From contig CAWADG010000004.1 of assembly GCA_963780815.1 (NCBI GenBank), forward strand, positions 565,292 to 629,291: a stretch of 64,000 nt of DNA, given 5' to 3'. This stretch comes from VRUE01 sp963780815. Its GTDB lineage: Bacteria; Actinomycetota; Thermoleophilia; Solirubrobacterales; 70-9. A program made the translations under genes and the position numbers. This document shows, piece after piece, positions 24,132 through 33,674 of this stretch; within the stretch, counting starts at the first letter, position 1; every line of letters begins with the position of its first letter. The notes beneath the pieces are model-generated. The model made no database searches and was not told where the DNA came from. It was given only the letters and a program-made list of their open reading frames with translations.

Positions 24132-25955
24132 CTACTCCGCGTACAACTCCTCGATCTCGGCCGCGTACTTGCGCTCGATCGGGCTCCGTTTCAGCTTCAT
24201 CGTCGGGGTCAGCTCGTCGCCGCCCGCCTCCCACTCGGCCGCGACCACTTTGAACCGCTTGATCTGCTCGACCCTGGCCAGGTCGGCGTTGCCGCGCTCG
24301 ACCGCGGCGGCGACCTCCTCGAGGATCGCCTGCTCACCGGCGAGCGACTCGAGCGAGTCGTCCTCGATTCCCTCCTGCTGGGCGAAGACGGGCGCCGCGT
24401 CGGGGTCGAGGACGATCAGCGCCACGTTGAAGGGCCGGTCGTCGCCGACCGCGCAGACCTGGCCGATCAGCGGGCTCGCGGTCTTGATCGCGGCCTCGAT
24501 GTTCGCCGGCGACATGTTCTTCCCCGCGGAGTTGATGATCAGCTCCTTCTTACGGTCGATGATCGTCAGGTAGCCGTCGTCGCCGAGCTCGCCGACGTCG
24601 CCGGTATGCAGCCAGCCGTCGGCGTCGATCGTCTCGGCCGTCTTCTCGGGGTCGTTTCGGTAGCCGGCCATCACCGTGCCGCCGCGGAGCAGCACCTCGC
24701 CGTCGTCGGCGAGCTTCAGCTCGACTCCAGGCGTCGCCGGCCCGACGGTGCCGATCCTGACCCTGCCGGGTGGGTTGGTGGTCCCGGCGCCGCTGGTCTC
24801 CGAGAGCCCCCACAGCTCTGAGAGCTCGACACCGATCGCGTGGAAGAACTCGATCACCTGCCGCGGAGTGGGAGCTGCTCCGACGTTCACCGCCTCGGCC
24901 TTGTCGAGCCCGATCCTGGCCCGCAGGTCGGAGAGGACCTCCTCGTCCGCCTTCGCGTATTCGAGCGCGAGTTCCGGTGGCGCGATTCCAACGGCCTGCT
25001 CGGCACGGACTTTTTTCATCCCCACTTCAAGAGCTCTGACCACGGCCTCCTTGCGATCCACATCCGGCTCGGCGTCGAACGCGATCTCCATCGCCGCCTT
25101 CAGTTTCTCCCAGATCCGCGGCACCGCGAAGAACCAGGTCGGCCGCACTTCGACCAGATAGGCGACGACCTGGCGCGGGTCGGGGCAGCAGGTGGTGGTG
25201 AGCCCATGCGTCATCGGCAGGTACTGGGTGCAGTTCCGCTCGGCGATGTGCGCCATCGGCAGCCAGGAGACGAGCCGCCCGTCGGCGGGCAGGCGAAGCA
25301 ATTCGTCGAAGGCCCCCATCGTCGCCAGCAGGTTGGCGTGGGTCAGCTGGACGCCCTTCGGAGGGCCGGTGGTGCCCGAGGTGTAGATCAGGGTCAGGAG
25401 GTCGTCGGGCTGAACCGCGCGCCAGGCGGCTTCGAAGTCGAACTCCTCTCCCCCCATCTGCTCGAGATCGGCGAGTGAGATCGTGTTGTCGCCGGCGTCG
25501 CCGTCGCCGTCGACGACGACAATCGTTTCAAGCGCAGACGAGGCCGCGTCCCGCGCCGCGAGCACCGTGTCGAGCATCGCCTGCTCGGTGAAAAGGATCC
25601 GGTTGCCGGCGTCCTCGAGCAGGAACCCGATCTGCTCTGGGGTCGACGTGTTGTAGATCGAGAACGGCGTCGCGCCGAGGTGGATCGCCGCGGTGTCGGC
25701 GAAGTGGAACTCGGGGCGGTTGGTGAGCATGATCCCGACCGTGTCGCCGTGGCCGACGCCGATCGCCGCGAGCCCTGCCGCGACCGAGCGGACCCGGTCG
25801 GCGTACCCGCCCCAGGTGATCGAGAACTCGTCGCCCCTGGTTCGGATCGCAACTCGGTCGGCGTGCTCGGCGGCGGTCAGCTGAAAGGCCTCGGCCATGG
25901 TCGCCGCATCGAGGCCCTTCGGCCTCTCGCCCGTGCTGGTCGCCTCGGTCGCCAT
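24132..25955 (-). CDS. fadD: Long-chain fatty acyl-CoA synthetase
   Basis: 607 residues of the ANL superfamily; activates fatty acids via acyl-AMP to acyl-CoA. The AMP-binding P-loop is IYTSGTTGPPKGVQLTH, the acidic motif is ELWGLSETSGAGTTNPP, and the hinge is GWLHTGDVGELGDDGYLTI followed by DRKKELIINSAGKNMSPANI. The C-terminal catalytic Lys lies in LTPTMKLKRSPIERKY. The ATG is preceded by the ispG start region only one base from its stop, so it is read with ispG upstream. Chain-length preference cannot be read. Confidence 0.9.
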   Translation of the reverse strand: MATEATSTGERPKGLDAATMAEAFQLTAAEHADRVAIRTRGDEFSITWGGYADRVRSVAAGLAAIGVGHGDTVGIMLTNRPEFHFADTAAIHLGATPFSIYNTSTPEQIGFLLEDAGNRILFTEQAMLDTVLAARDAASSALETIVVVDGDGDAGDNTISLADLEQMGGEEFDFEAAWRAVQPDDLLTLIYTSGTTGPPKGVQLTHANLLATMGAFDELLRLPADGRLVSWLPMAHIAERNCTQYLPMTHGLTTTCCPDPRQVVAYLVEVRPTWFFAVPRIWEKLKAAMEIAFDAEPDVDRKEAVVRALEVGMKKVRAEQAVGIAPPELALEYAKADEEVLSDLRARIGLDKAEAVNVGAAPTPRQVIEFFHAIGVELSELWGLSETSGAGTTNPPGRVRIGTVGPATPGVELKLADDGEVLLRGGTVMAGYRNDPEKTAETIDADGWLHTGDVGELGDDGYLTIIDRKKELIINSAGKNMSPANIEAAIKTASPLIGQVCAVGDDRPFNVALIVLDPDAAPVFAQQEGIEDDSLESLAGEQAILEEVAAAVERGNADLARVEQIKRFKVVAAEWEAGGDELTPTMKLKRSPIERKYAAEIEELYAE

Positions 25956-25956
25956 C

Positions 25957-27210
25957 TCAGGCGCGGCTGAACCTGCGCCCGGCGGTGGGCGAGGCGTTCT
26001 CGTCGAGCAGGACCCGGTCGGACTCGCCCTTCTCTGCGGCCTCGTGCTCGAGCTTCGCGATCCGCTCCGGGGTCAGGTCGCCGGCGTTTTCCTCCTCGAT
26101 CTTCGCCAGCCACTCAGCCCCCTCGCGCGAGGAGGCCTCGTCGAACTCGACCTCGCCGCGGTGCAGCGACTTGTCGATCTCCTCGAACAGGGTGTCGACC
26201 AGGGCCGCCTGCGGGACCTTGCGCAGCGGCTTGCCGTGGGCGTAGATCAGGCCCTCGTTCTTGGCGCCGGCGATCCCGAAGTCGGCGTGGCTCGCCTCGC
26301 CGATCCCGTTCACCGCGCATCCGAGTACGGCGACCTCGATCGGCTCGGGGTAGCGCTCCAACCGCTGCTCGATTTCGGCGACGACGGAGTCCATGTCGAA
26401 CTGGAGCCGGCCGCAGGTGGGGCAGGCGATCAGGACCGGGCCCCGCTCGCGCAGCTGCAGCGCCTTGAGGATCTCCCAGGCGACCTTGACCTCCTCCTCG
26501 GCGTGGAAGGTCGAGAGGCTGATCCGGATCGTGTCGCCGACGCCGTCGGCGAGCAGGGTGCCGAGGCCGACCGCGGACTTCAGCGAGCCCGACCATTTCG
26601 TCCCCGCCTCGGTGATCCCGAGGTGAAGCGGATAGGGGATCTTCTCGGAGAGCAGGCGGTTGGCGGCGATCGTGTTGGGGACGTTCGTCGACTTGATCGA
26701 GACCTTGAAGTTCGTGAAATCGAGGCCCTCCATCAGCTCGACGAACTCGACCGCGGCGGCGACCAGCGCCTCGACCGGGCTCTCGCGCTCGAGCTCGTGC
26801 AGGTGCTTCGGCAGCGAGCCGGAGTTGACGCCGATCCGCATCGGGATCCCGGCCGCGTTCGCCCGCTCGGCGACCTCGGCGACTTTCTCCCGGCCGCCGA
26901 TGTTCCCGGGGTTGAGCCGGATGCAGTGGGCGCCGGCGTCGATCGCCTTCAGCGCCAGGGTGTGGTTGAAGTGGATGTCGGCGATCACCGGGATCGGCGA
27001 CTGGGCGACGATCGTCCGCAGCGCGGCCGCGTCCTCGTCGCGCGGGACCGCCACCCGGACCAGGTCGGCGCCGGCGTCGGCGACCTTGCGGATCTGCTCC
27101 ATCGTCGCCTCGAGGTTCGCCGTCTCCGTCTTCGTCATCGTCTGGACGGCGACCGGGGCGCCGCCCCCGATCGGCACTCCGCCGACGAATATCTGGTGTT
27201 TGGAGGACAT
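25957..27210 (-). CDS. ispG: 4-hydroxy-3-methylbut-2-enyl diphosphate synthase
   Basis: 417 residues; penultimate step of the MEP isoprenoid pathway, reducing the cyclic diphosphate with a [4Fe-4S] enzyme. The TIM-barrel part has MTKTETANLEATMEQI, IADIHFNH and RLNPGNIGG. Cluster ligands are in IACPTCGR and LGCAVNGIGEASHADFG. ATG at 27210 is used because homology starts at its VGGVPIGGGAPVAVQTM; the frame upstream (51 codons) is not conserved. In actinobacteria ispG usually follows dxr-rseP directly; here two cupredoxin genes on the other strand lie between them. fadD follows after one base. Confidence 0.95.
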   Translation of the reverse strand: MSSKHQIFVGGVPIGGGAPVAVQTMTKTETANLEATMEQIRKVADAGADLVRVAVPRDEDAAALRTIVAQSPIPVIADIHFNHTLALKAIDAGAHCIRLNPGNIGGREKVAEVAERANAAGIPMRIGVNSGSLPKHLHELERESPVEALVAAAVEFVELMEGLDFTNFKVSIKSTNVPNTIAANRLLSEKIPYPLHLGITEAGTKWSGSLKSAVGLGTLLADGVGDTIRISLSTFHAEEEVKVAWEILKALQLRERGPVLIACPTCGRLQFDMDSVVAEIEQRLERYPEPIEVAVLGCAVNGIGEASHADFGIAGAKNEGLIYAHGKPLRKVPQAALVDTLFEEIDKSLHRGEVEFDEASSREGAEWLAKIEEENAGDLTPERIAKLEHEAAEKGESDRVLLDENASPTAGRRFSRA

Positions 27211-27353
27211 GGGTGGAGCGTACCGGGAGAAGTTTGCGGTCGGATTGAACCCGGCCGCCGCGGGCTCCGTATTTCGAACCGTAGGCGCGCAGAGCGCGGT
27301 AGGCTCATGTGCGTCCGGACGAAAACGGGCGTTGGGGAGGGATTTGTAGTCGG

Positions 27354-28135
27354 ATGGCAACAAGGAAGGGGCAATTCGTCATCGTCCTGCTGCTCGCGGG
27401 TGCGCCGCCGCGATGCAGTTCGTCCCTGGAAGCTCGGCCGAGGGGCCGACGATCGAACCCGCCGGCCCGGGCAGCAACGGCTACTACTGGAATCCGTCCA
27501 CGGCATCGATCGGCCTTGGCGGGACCGTGACCTTCAGGAGCACCAGCCCCACGGTCCCGCATGGCGTGAAATGGACAGGAGGCCCAGAAAAACCGAGTTG
27601 CACAGGCGTCCCGAGCGAAGGAGAACATACGGGCTGGAGCGGGAGCTGCACCTTCGCCCAGGCTGGCGCCTACTCGTTCGTCTGCACCGTCCATCCGACC
27701 GAAATGAAAGGGACGATCACGGTCAGCTCGACCGAAACGCCGCCGGCCCCCGCCACCCCCTACCGGGAGGGACGCCTGAATCGCCGCTGCAGGGAACCGC
27801 CTCGCAGGCCCTGAAGCTCGCGAAGAGCCAGCACGGGGGCTCCGTTCGTGGCTCGGTCAACCTCTCGCAGGCGAGCGCCGGCGGCAAGCTCGAAGTCGTC
27901 CTGCTCGCGAAGCGGGCCTCGCTGTCGGCCCGGAGCTCGGCCACCAGTCGGGTCGGCCGTCTCGTGCGCTCTCCGCTTCGGGCCGGCCGCGTCTCCTTCG
28001 CCGTCCCGCTCAAGCCCGCCGCGCGCCGCGCGCTGCGGAGCCAGAAAAAGCTTGCCCCTGACGGTGCAGGTCGTCGTGAAGCCGCCCGGCCGGGCGGCGT
28101 TGACCCTGAAGAGAGGAGTGGTCCTTCATGTCTGA
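27354..28135 (+). CDS. Secreted cupredoxin-domain protein, frame broken three times
   Basis: Reading across three frames gives one plausible protein of about 260 residues: signal peptide (MATRKGQFVIVLLLAGA), a blue-copper domain with PHGVKW His and FVCTVHPTEMKG supplying the Cys-x2-His-x3-Met ligand set, then a C-terminal beta domain common in Solirubrobacterales surface proteins (VRGSVNLSQASAGG, RVSFAVPLKPAARRAL). Breaks fall near 27405, 27762 (one C too few in a C run) and 28060 (one C too many). Each is corrected by a single base, so assembly error is likelier than decay. It is divergent from ispG. Role: copper electron carrier at the surface, by inference. Confidence 0.7.
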
Positions 28136-29773
28136 CCGGCGATCCGCGCCCGGCTCGAGGTTCCGAATCCCGCTTCCCGGAAGAGGCGGTTGGCGATGCA
28201 CCTGCTGCTGGCCTCCGTCCTGGGAGGAGCGCTGCTCTCGGTCGGAGCGGTGAGCGGGCTCGCCGCCGACAAGACGATCGAAGCCACCGGCGGCATCGGC
28301 ACCTACAACTGGACACCGGAAACCGCCACGATCAACGCCAACGGCACGGTCGAATTCAAGAACACGGAGTCGATCCCGCACGGCGTTGTATTCGATAATC
28401 CACCGGCAGCACCCAGCTGCTCGGGCTTGCCCAGCCCCAGTGGGACGAACTGGAGCGGGACCTGCACCTTTGCCCAACCGGGGACCTACAGTTTCCATTG
28501 CTACGTCCATCCGACCGAAATGACGGGGACGATCACGGTCAACAGCACCGGCCCCGCCAAGCCGACCGTCACCCCGGAAGCGGCGACCGCCATCAAGGAC
28601 ACGGAAGCAACGCTCAAAGGCTCCGTGAATCCAAATGGAGAAGCGACCACCTACTGGTTCGAATATGGCACCAGCACGGCCTATGACCATGAAACCACGC
28701 ATACTTCAACAGGCACGACTAGTGGCTCAAAATCCGCGACGGTAACCGGGTTGTCGGCCAACACGCTCTACCACTTCCGAATGGTTGCCGAAAACGGAAT
28801 TGGAAAGACCGAAGGCGGTGACCGCACCTTCACGACCGGCGGTCCGCCCACGGTGACGACCGAACCGGCAACGGGAGTGCACAGCATCGAAGCCACTCTG
28901 AAAGGCTCGATCAACCCGCATGGCCTGCAAACCGAATACTTCTTCAATTACGGGACGACGGAAGTCTATGGCCAGAAAACCACAGAAAAGTCCGCCGGCT
29001 CGGGAACGACCAACGTCGCCAAAACGGAAGTGGTGACCGGGCTCTTGCCCGAAACCACGTATCACTTCCAGGTCGTCGCCAAGAACTCCGCGGGCGGGGG
29101 GAGCGAAGTGAAGGGAGCGGACCAGATGTTCACGACCAGCGGCTTCACCCCGCCGGTGGCGACGACCGGTCAGGCATCCGGGGTGGGCGAAGCGGCCGCG
29201 ACGCTGGAAGGACTCGTCAACCCCAAAGGGACGGAAACCAAATACTTCTTCAATTACGGGACGACACGACGGCCTATGGCCAGAAAACTGCCGAAACCAG
29301 CACGGGCAAAGGCACCAGCAATGTCAACGTATCGGCATCGCTGACGGGCCTCGCGCCCGGGACGACCTACCACTTTCAGTTGGTCGCGAAAAACTCTGGG
29401 GGCGAAACGCAAAGGGCTCGACCAGACGTTCACCACCGCATCCACTCCGCCACCGCCGCCCCCTCCGCCACCGCCGCCCCCTCCGCCACCGCCGACGCCG
29501 GAAGTGGCGCCTCCTGAAACGAAGATCACCCTCAGGCCTCCGGCGAAGACCCACGACCGCACGCCGACGATCAAGTTCAGCGCGACGGGCAGCGGCGTCA
29601 GCTACCAGTGCAGCGTCGACGTAAAGCCGTTCAAGGCCTGCCGCTCGCCGTTCACCGCTCCATCGCTGAAGCCGGGCAGGCACCGGATCCGGGTCAAAGC
29701 GATCGTCGGCGGTGTCGCCGACCCGACCCCGGCCTCGGTCAGCTTCAAGGTGGTCGCGGCAAAGCCCGGATAG
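28128..29773 (+). CDS. Secreted cupredoxin protein with Fn3-like repeats, frame broken
   Basis: Begins at ATG 28128, overlapping the previous stop by 8 bases; a single-base break near 28195 joins it to the main frame (otherwise TTG 28190). After a signal sequence (HLLLASVLGGALLSVGAV) comes a cupredoxin domain (IPHGVVF; HCYVHPTEMTG with Cys, His, Met ligands). Then at least three repeats follow, each of the form ATLKGSVNPNG ... FEYGT or FNYGTT ... TTYHFQ, Fn3-like surface modules. Breaks near 29267 and 29410 lead into a Pro-rich linker and a final Ig-like domain (YQCSVDVKPFKACRSPF). Paralogous to the gene before it in its first domain. Likely an extracellular, wall- or membrane-associated copper protein. 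Confidence 0.7.
29446..29499 (+). repeat. Three 18-bp proline-coding repeats
   Basis: Two identical 18-base units and a third with two changes, encoding an uninterrupted Pro linker between the Fn3-like and Ig-like parts of the cupredoxin protein. No spacers, so not a CRISPR. Confidence 0.85.
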
Positions 29774-29796
29774 GCGGCCGCTGCGCTAGCGGCCGC
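29774..29796. terminator. Bidirectional hairpin between convergent genes
   Basis: GCGGCCGCT-gcgct-AGCGGCCGC, a perfect 9-base stem with a 5-base loop. It starts one base after the cupredoxin gene's stop (29771-29773) and contains the rseP stop (29786-29788), so it can stop transcription from both sides. No T-run follows on either strand. Confidence 0.6.
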
Positions 29797-30885
29797 TGAA
29801 GCCGCCGCCGGAGATACGGCCGATGTCGTTAGAGAGGCCGATGAAGAAGAGCGTGATCACGAGCACAAAGCCGATCACGCCTGCCCGCTCCATCACCTGA
29901 TAGGAGACGGGCCGGCCGCGCACCTTCTCGACCAGGCTCCAGAAGATGTGGCCGCCGTCGAGCGGCAGGAACGGGAAGAGGTTGATCAGCCCGAGCGAAA
30001 GGCTGACGATCGCCACCAGCAATAGCGTTTCCTTCGTGCTTTCATCGAGTGTTTCGTTGGCGACGTCGCTGACGCCGACGACGCCGGAGAGCTGCTTGCG
30101 CTGCTTCTCTTCGAACAGCCTGGAGAAGACCGAAACCGTTCCCTTGGTGACGAACCAGGTCGAATCGACGGCGTGTTGGGCCGCGCCGCCGACACCGAGC
30201 GCGACGGTCCTGGCCCCGTAGCGGAACCCGATCCGCGCGGCTTCTTCAGCGGCGTCATAACTTCGGTCGCCACCGCAATCGTCTTCACCTCTCCATTGCG
30301 GCGCACCGTCAGGGTGACCGGCGTCTCCGCTCCGGCAGCCATCGACCTGTTTGCCGGCGCATTTGTGCGAGGAGATGTCTTCGCGGAATTGTTCGAGCCG
30401 CGCGTGGGTACTGAGATCGGGATAGCGCCGACCGTCGACGGCGAGGATCTCATCTCCCCTCTTCAGCGTGGCGGCGGCCGGGGTCTTCCGGGCTGGATGC
30501 CCCCCACCTTCTGCGTGCTTTCTTCGAAGCCGTAGTGGAGGAAGACGAAGAAGAGGATCGCCAGCGCAATGGCGATATTGACCGCCGGCCCGGCGCCGAT
30601 GACGACGATTCGCTTCCAGACCGGCTGGTGGTAATAGCCGCGGGCGGCGATCTCGGGAGGGAGCTCCTCGTCGGGGTTCATACCGGTGATCTTCACGAAG
30701 CCGCCTGCGGGGATCGCGCCGATTCCGTACTCGGTCTCCCCCCTCTTGATCGATACGACCTTCGGCGGGAAGAAGAGGAAAAAGCGCTCGACGCGCATGC
30801 CCGTCGCCTTGGCGGCGAAGAAGTGCCCGGCCTCGTGAAGGATCACCAGCGCCGAGAAGCCGAGGACGATCAGCAGCCAGTTCAT
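29786..30885 (-). CDS. rseP: Site-2 protease RseP (M50), frame broken three times
   Basis: Intramembrane zinc metalloprotease cleaving membrane regulators such as anti-sigma factors. The N-terminal frame has HEAGH at 17-21 inside a hydrophobic helix, then GIGAIPAGGFVKITGMNPDE. Around 30500 one base appears missing (QPG/KTPAAATLKRGDEIL, the PDZ domain); further shifts near 30340 and 30230 surround TPVTLTVRRNGEVKTIAVAT. The last third reads cleanly with the second active-site segment LINLFPFLPLDGGHIF and a terminal helix. All parts are present in order, so the gene is probably intact in the organism. Its start overlaps the dxr stop by 4 bases. Confidence 0.85.
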
Positions 30886-32027
30886 ACCGCTGCAAACCCC
30901 CCGATCCGCTCCTCGGTGCGGCGGCGGGCCTCCTCGTCGATCGCGAACAGCTCCTCGAAGTGGGTCACGGGCTGCGCCGGCATCTCCGCCAGGAGCCCCT
31001 CGACCGCGGCGGAGATCGCCGTGAACGGGATCCGCCCGGCGAGGAAGGCGGCAACGGCGACCTCGTCGGCGGCGTTGAGCACGCAGGGCGAGCTGCCGCC
31101 GGCCTTCCCCGCCTCGAGCGCGAGCCGCAGGCAGGCGAACGTCTCGAGATCGGGCTCCTCGAACGCGAGCTCGCCGACCGTCGCCAGGTCGAGCCGGGGG
31201 ACGTCGACGTCGGCGCGCTCGGGGTAATGGAGAGCGTAGGAGATCGGGACCCGCATATCGGGGTAGCCGAGGTGGGCCAGCGTCGCGCCGTCGTTGAGGT
31301 CGATCAGCGAGTGGACGATCGACTGCGGGTGGATCACGACCTCGATCCGCTCGTAGGGGATCCCGAACAGGAGGTGGGCCTCGATCGCCTCGAACCCCTT
31401 GTTCATCAGGGTCGCCGAGTCGATCGTGATCCTCCCCCCCATCCGCCAGGTCGGGTGCGCGAGGGCGTCCTCGACGCTGACCTCGGCGAGGTCGGTGCGG
31501 CCCCGGAACGGGCCGCCGGAGGCGGTCAGGACGAGCCGCTCGACGGTCCCCGGCGGCTGCGAGGCGATCAGCTGGAACAGGGCCGAGTGCTCGGAGTCGA
31601 CCGGCAGCAACCGCGCCCCGGTCGCCTCGGCGAGCGCCATCGTCAGCTCGCCGCCGATCACCAGGCTCTCCTTGTTGGCGAGGGCGACGTCGATCCCCTC
31701 GCTCAGCGCGACCACGGTCGGGCCGAGGCCGGCGGCCCCGACCATCCCATTGAGCACGAGGTCTGCGCCCGAATCGGCGACGAGTTGGCGGATTCCCTCC
31801 TCGCCCTCGAGCACCTGGCCGTCCCAGGCCGAGCGGGCCCTGGCGGCCGCGTCGGCGTCGGCGAGGGCGACGACGGGGACGCCGTGTTGGCGCGCCCCAT
31901 CGACCAGCGGCTCCCAGCTCGAGCCCGCGGCAAGGCCGACGACCTGGAGCTCGTCAGAGGCGGCGACGATCTGGAGCGCCTGGGCCCCGATCGACCCGGT
32001 GGCGCCGAGGATGACCAATTTCCTCAT
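30882..32027 (-). CDS. dxr: 1-deoxy-D-xylulose 5-phosphate reductoisomerase
   Basis: 381 residues; first committed MEP-pathway step, NADPH-dependent. N-terminal LVILGATGSIGAQALQIV binds NADPH; NKESLVIGGELTM, PVDSEHSALFQ and LTASGGPFRGR carry metal- and substrate-binding residues, and HPTWRMGGRITIDSATLMNKG is the flexible-lid region. The C-terminal HPQSIVHSLIDLNDG follows. Full length. rseP starts inside its stop codon; cdsA ends 28 bases upstream. Together with ispG it feeds the undecaprenyl synthase encoded three genes upstream. Confidence 0.96.
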   Translation of the reverse strand: MRKLVILGATGSIGAQALQIVAASDELQVVGLAAGSSWEPLVDGARQHGVPVVALADADAAARARSAWDGQVLEGEEGIRQLVADSGADLVLNGMVGAAGLGPTVVALSEGIDVALANKESLVIGGELTMALAEATGARLLPVDSEHSALFQLIASQPPGTVERLVLTASGGPFRGRTDLAEVSVEDALAHPTWRMGGRITIDSATLMNKGFEAIEAHLLFGIPYERIEVVIHPQSIVHSLIDLNDGATLAHLGYPDMRVPISYALHYPERADVDVPRLDLATVGELAFEEPDLETFACLRLALEAGKAGGSSPCVLNAADEVAVAAFLAGRIPFTAISAAVEGLLAEMPAQPVTHFEELFAIDEEARRRTEERIGGFAAV

Positions 32028-32055
32028 CGAGAGAAGTTTGGCAGCCTCGACCTTT

Positions 32056-33006
32056 TCAGTAGACGAGCTGGATCGCCAGGTAATAACCGACCACGATCGT
32101 GAAGAAGACGGCGTCGAGGCGGTCGAGGAGGCCGCCGTGCGGCCCGAAGAGCCGTCCGGTGTCCTTGGTGCCGAGGTCGCGCTTGACCATCGACTCGAAG
32201 AGGTCGCCGATCGGGGCGAATATCGCCACCGCCGCGCCGATGATCAGGGCGTCCGTCCCGGTGAGCCAGTTCTGGTACAGCCCGGCGAACCAGAAGGCCA
32301 TCGTTCCGATCACGAAGCCACCGATCAGTCCCTCGACCGTCTTGTTCGGCGAGAGGCTCGGTGCGATCCGGTGCGAGCCGAACATCCGGCCGGTCGCATA
32401 GGCGCCGGTGTCGCAGGCGAAGGTCCCGACGAGGACGTCGATCAGCAGGGCGGCGCCGTGCTCGGGGAGGTCGCGAAGCAGGACCGCGTGGACGAGGGGG
32501 ATCCCGATCCAGAGGATCCCCAGCAGCGTCACCCCCATCGACATCGTGACCCCGTCGCGATGTTTGCGGTCGGCGCCGAAGGCGAACATGACTGGGAACG
32601 AGGCGGCCAGCACCAGCACCACGTTGAAGGCGGTCCCGAAATGGGCCGCGACGATCAGCGCGGTGACCGTCAGGTAGGCGGCGATCCCGATCGGACGGAC
32701 CGGCGCCGACATCGTCAGGAACTCGCGCATGCAGAGCAGCCCGATCGCGATCATCGCGATCGAGAAGGCGACGCCGCCGGCGACGGTGATCGCGATCGCA
32801 AACGCGATCCAGGGAATCGCGACGAGGATCCTGCGAATCGTCTCGCCCCGCATCCGCCGCCGCTGCAACCGCGGCGGCGCCGGCGGGCGCGAGGGCCGTT
32901 CCTGGGCGACCGTGGGGTCGTCGAGTTCCTCGAAGTGCCCGACCGCGCGCTCGAACTCGGAGCCGCGGTCACGCCGTTCCTCGCGATCTCCGCCGCCGGA
33001 CTCCAT
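32056..33006 (-). CDS. cdsA: Phosphatidate cytidylyltransferase
   Basis: 316 residues; makes CDP-diacylglycerol from phosphatidic acid and CTP in the membrane. Seven or eight hydrophobic segments begin at IRRILVAIPWIAFAIAITVA. The family signature is complete near the C-terminus: SMVKRDLGTKDTG then GPHGGLLDRLD. An unusual hydrophilic N-terminal extension of about 50 residues, acidic then Pro/Arg-rich, precedes the first helix; an internal ATG (MRGETIRRIL) could instead be the start. The ATG used overlaps the uppS stop (ATGA). Its product is the substrate of PgsA at 21.8 kb. Confidence 0.92.
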   Translation of the reverse strand: MESGGGDREERRDRGSEFERAVGHFEELDDPTVAQERPSRPPAPPRLQRRRMRGETIRRILVAIPWIAFAIAITVAGGVAFSIAMIAIGLLCMREFLTMSAPVRPIGIAAYLTVTALIVAAHFGTAFNVVLVLAASFPVMFAFGADRKHRDGVTMSMGVTLLGILWIGIPLVHAVLLRDLPEHGAALLIDVLVGTFACDTGAYATGRMFGSHRIAPSLSPNKTVEGLIGGFVIGTMAFWFAGLYQNWLTGTDALIIGAAVAIFAPIGDLFESMVKRDLGTKDTGRLFGPHGGLLDRLDAVFFTIVVGYYLAIQLVY

Positions 33007-33674
33007 CAGCGCGCCCCGAACCGGCGCCTACGCTCGTCGAACTCCGCGAGCGACTGCTCGAAGGCCTCGCGCCCGAAGTCGGGCCAGAGCTCGTCGCGGA
33101 AGACGAGCTCTGAGTAGGCGCACTGCCAGAGCAGGTAGTTCGAGATCCGCTGCTCGCCGCTGGTCCGTATCAGGAGGTCGGGATCGTGCATCTCCGGGGC
33201 GTAGAGCCGGCTGCGAAATTCCTCCTCGTCGCCGCCCTGGAAGCCTCGCGCCGCGTCGAGGATCTCCGCCCGCCCGCCGTAGTTGAAGGCGACGAAGAGC
33301 TTGATCCGCTCGTTCGAGGCGGTCGTCTCCTCGGCCCGGTCCATCCGCTCGAGCAGATCGAGGGCGAGCCCGTCGCGGCGTCCGATGAACCGCATCCGCA
33401 CGCCTTCCTCGTTCAACTCCGGGGTCTCGGCGTCGATCCGTTCGCCGAACATCCTCATCAGCCCCGCGACCTCATCCGCGGGCCGGGACCAGTTCTCGGT
33501 CGAGAAGGAGTAGACGGTCAGCTCCTCGACCCCGAGCTCGACCGCGTCGCGGAGGCGTGCCTTGACGGTGTCGGCCCCGGCCCGGTGACCCTCGACCACC
33601 GGCAGCCCCTTCTGCTGGGCCCAGCGGCCATTGCCGTCGGTGATGATCGCTACGTACCGCGCGGAGGCGCTCAC
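33006..33674 (-). CDS. uppS: Undecaprenyl diphosphate synthase (cis-prenyltransferase)
   Basis: 222 residues from GTG; condenses isopentenyl units to the lipid carrier for peptidoglycan. The catalytic Asp is in ITDGNGRWAQQKGLP, the hinge is EELTVYSFSTENWSRP, and the C-terminal substrate-binding DLLIRTSGEQRISNYLLWQ and YSELVF are present. Slightly short compared with typical 240-250 residue enzymes, mostly at the N-terminus. GTG overlaps the frr stop by 4 bases and the stop overlaps cdsA's start. Product chain length is not predictable from sequence alone. Confidence 0.95.
   Translation of the reverse strand: MSASARYVAIITDGNGRWAQQKGLPVVEGHRAGADTVKARLRDAVELGVEELTVYSFSTENWSRPADEVAGLMRMFGERIDAETPELNEEGVRMRFIGRRDGLALDLLERMDRAEETTASNERIKLFVAFNYGGRAEILDAARGFQGGDEEEFRSRLYAPEMHDPDLLIRTSGEQRISNYLLWQCAYSELVFRDELWPDFGREAFEQSLAEFDERRRRFGAR

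Noticed and set aside
25897..28398. 833-codon plus-strand open frame
   Set aside because: Most of it is antisense to ispG, whose conserved motifs are on the minus strand; only its last part coincides with one frame of the broken cupredoxin gene.
29446..29499. Regular 18-bp repeats considered as a CRISPR
   Set aside because: They are directly adjacent without spacers and encode a proline linker in frame.
30960..32102. 380-codon plus-strand open frame
   Set aside because: Antisense to dxr, which has full-length conservation.
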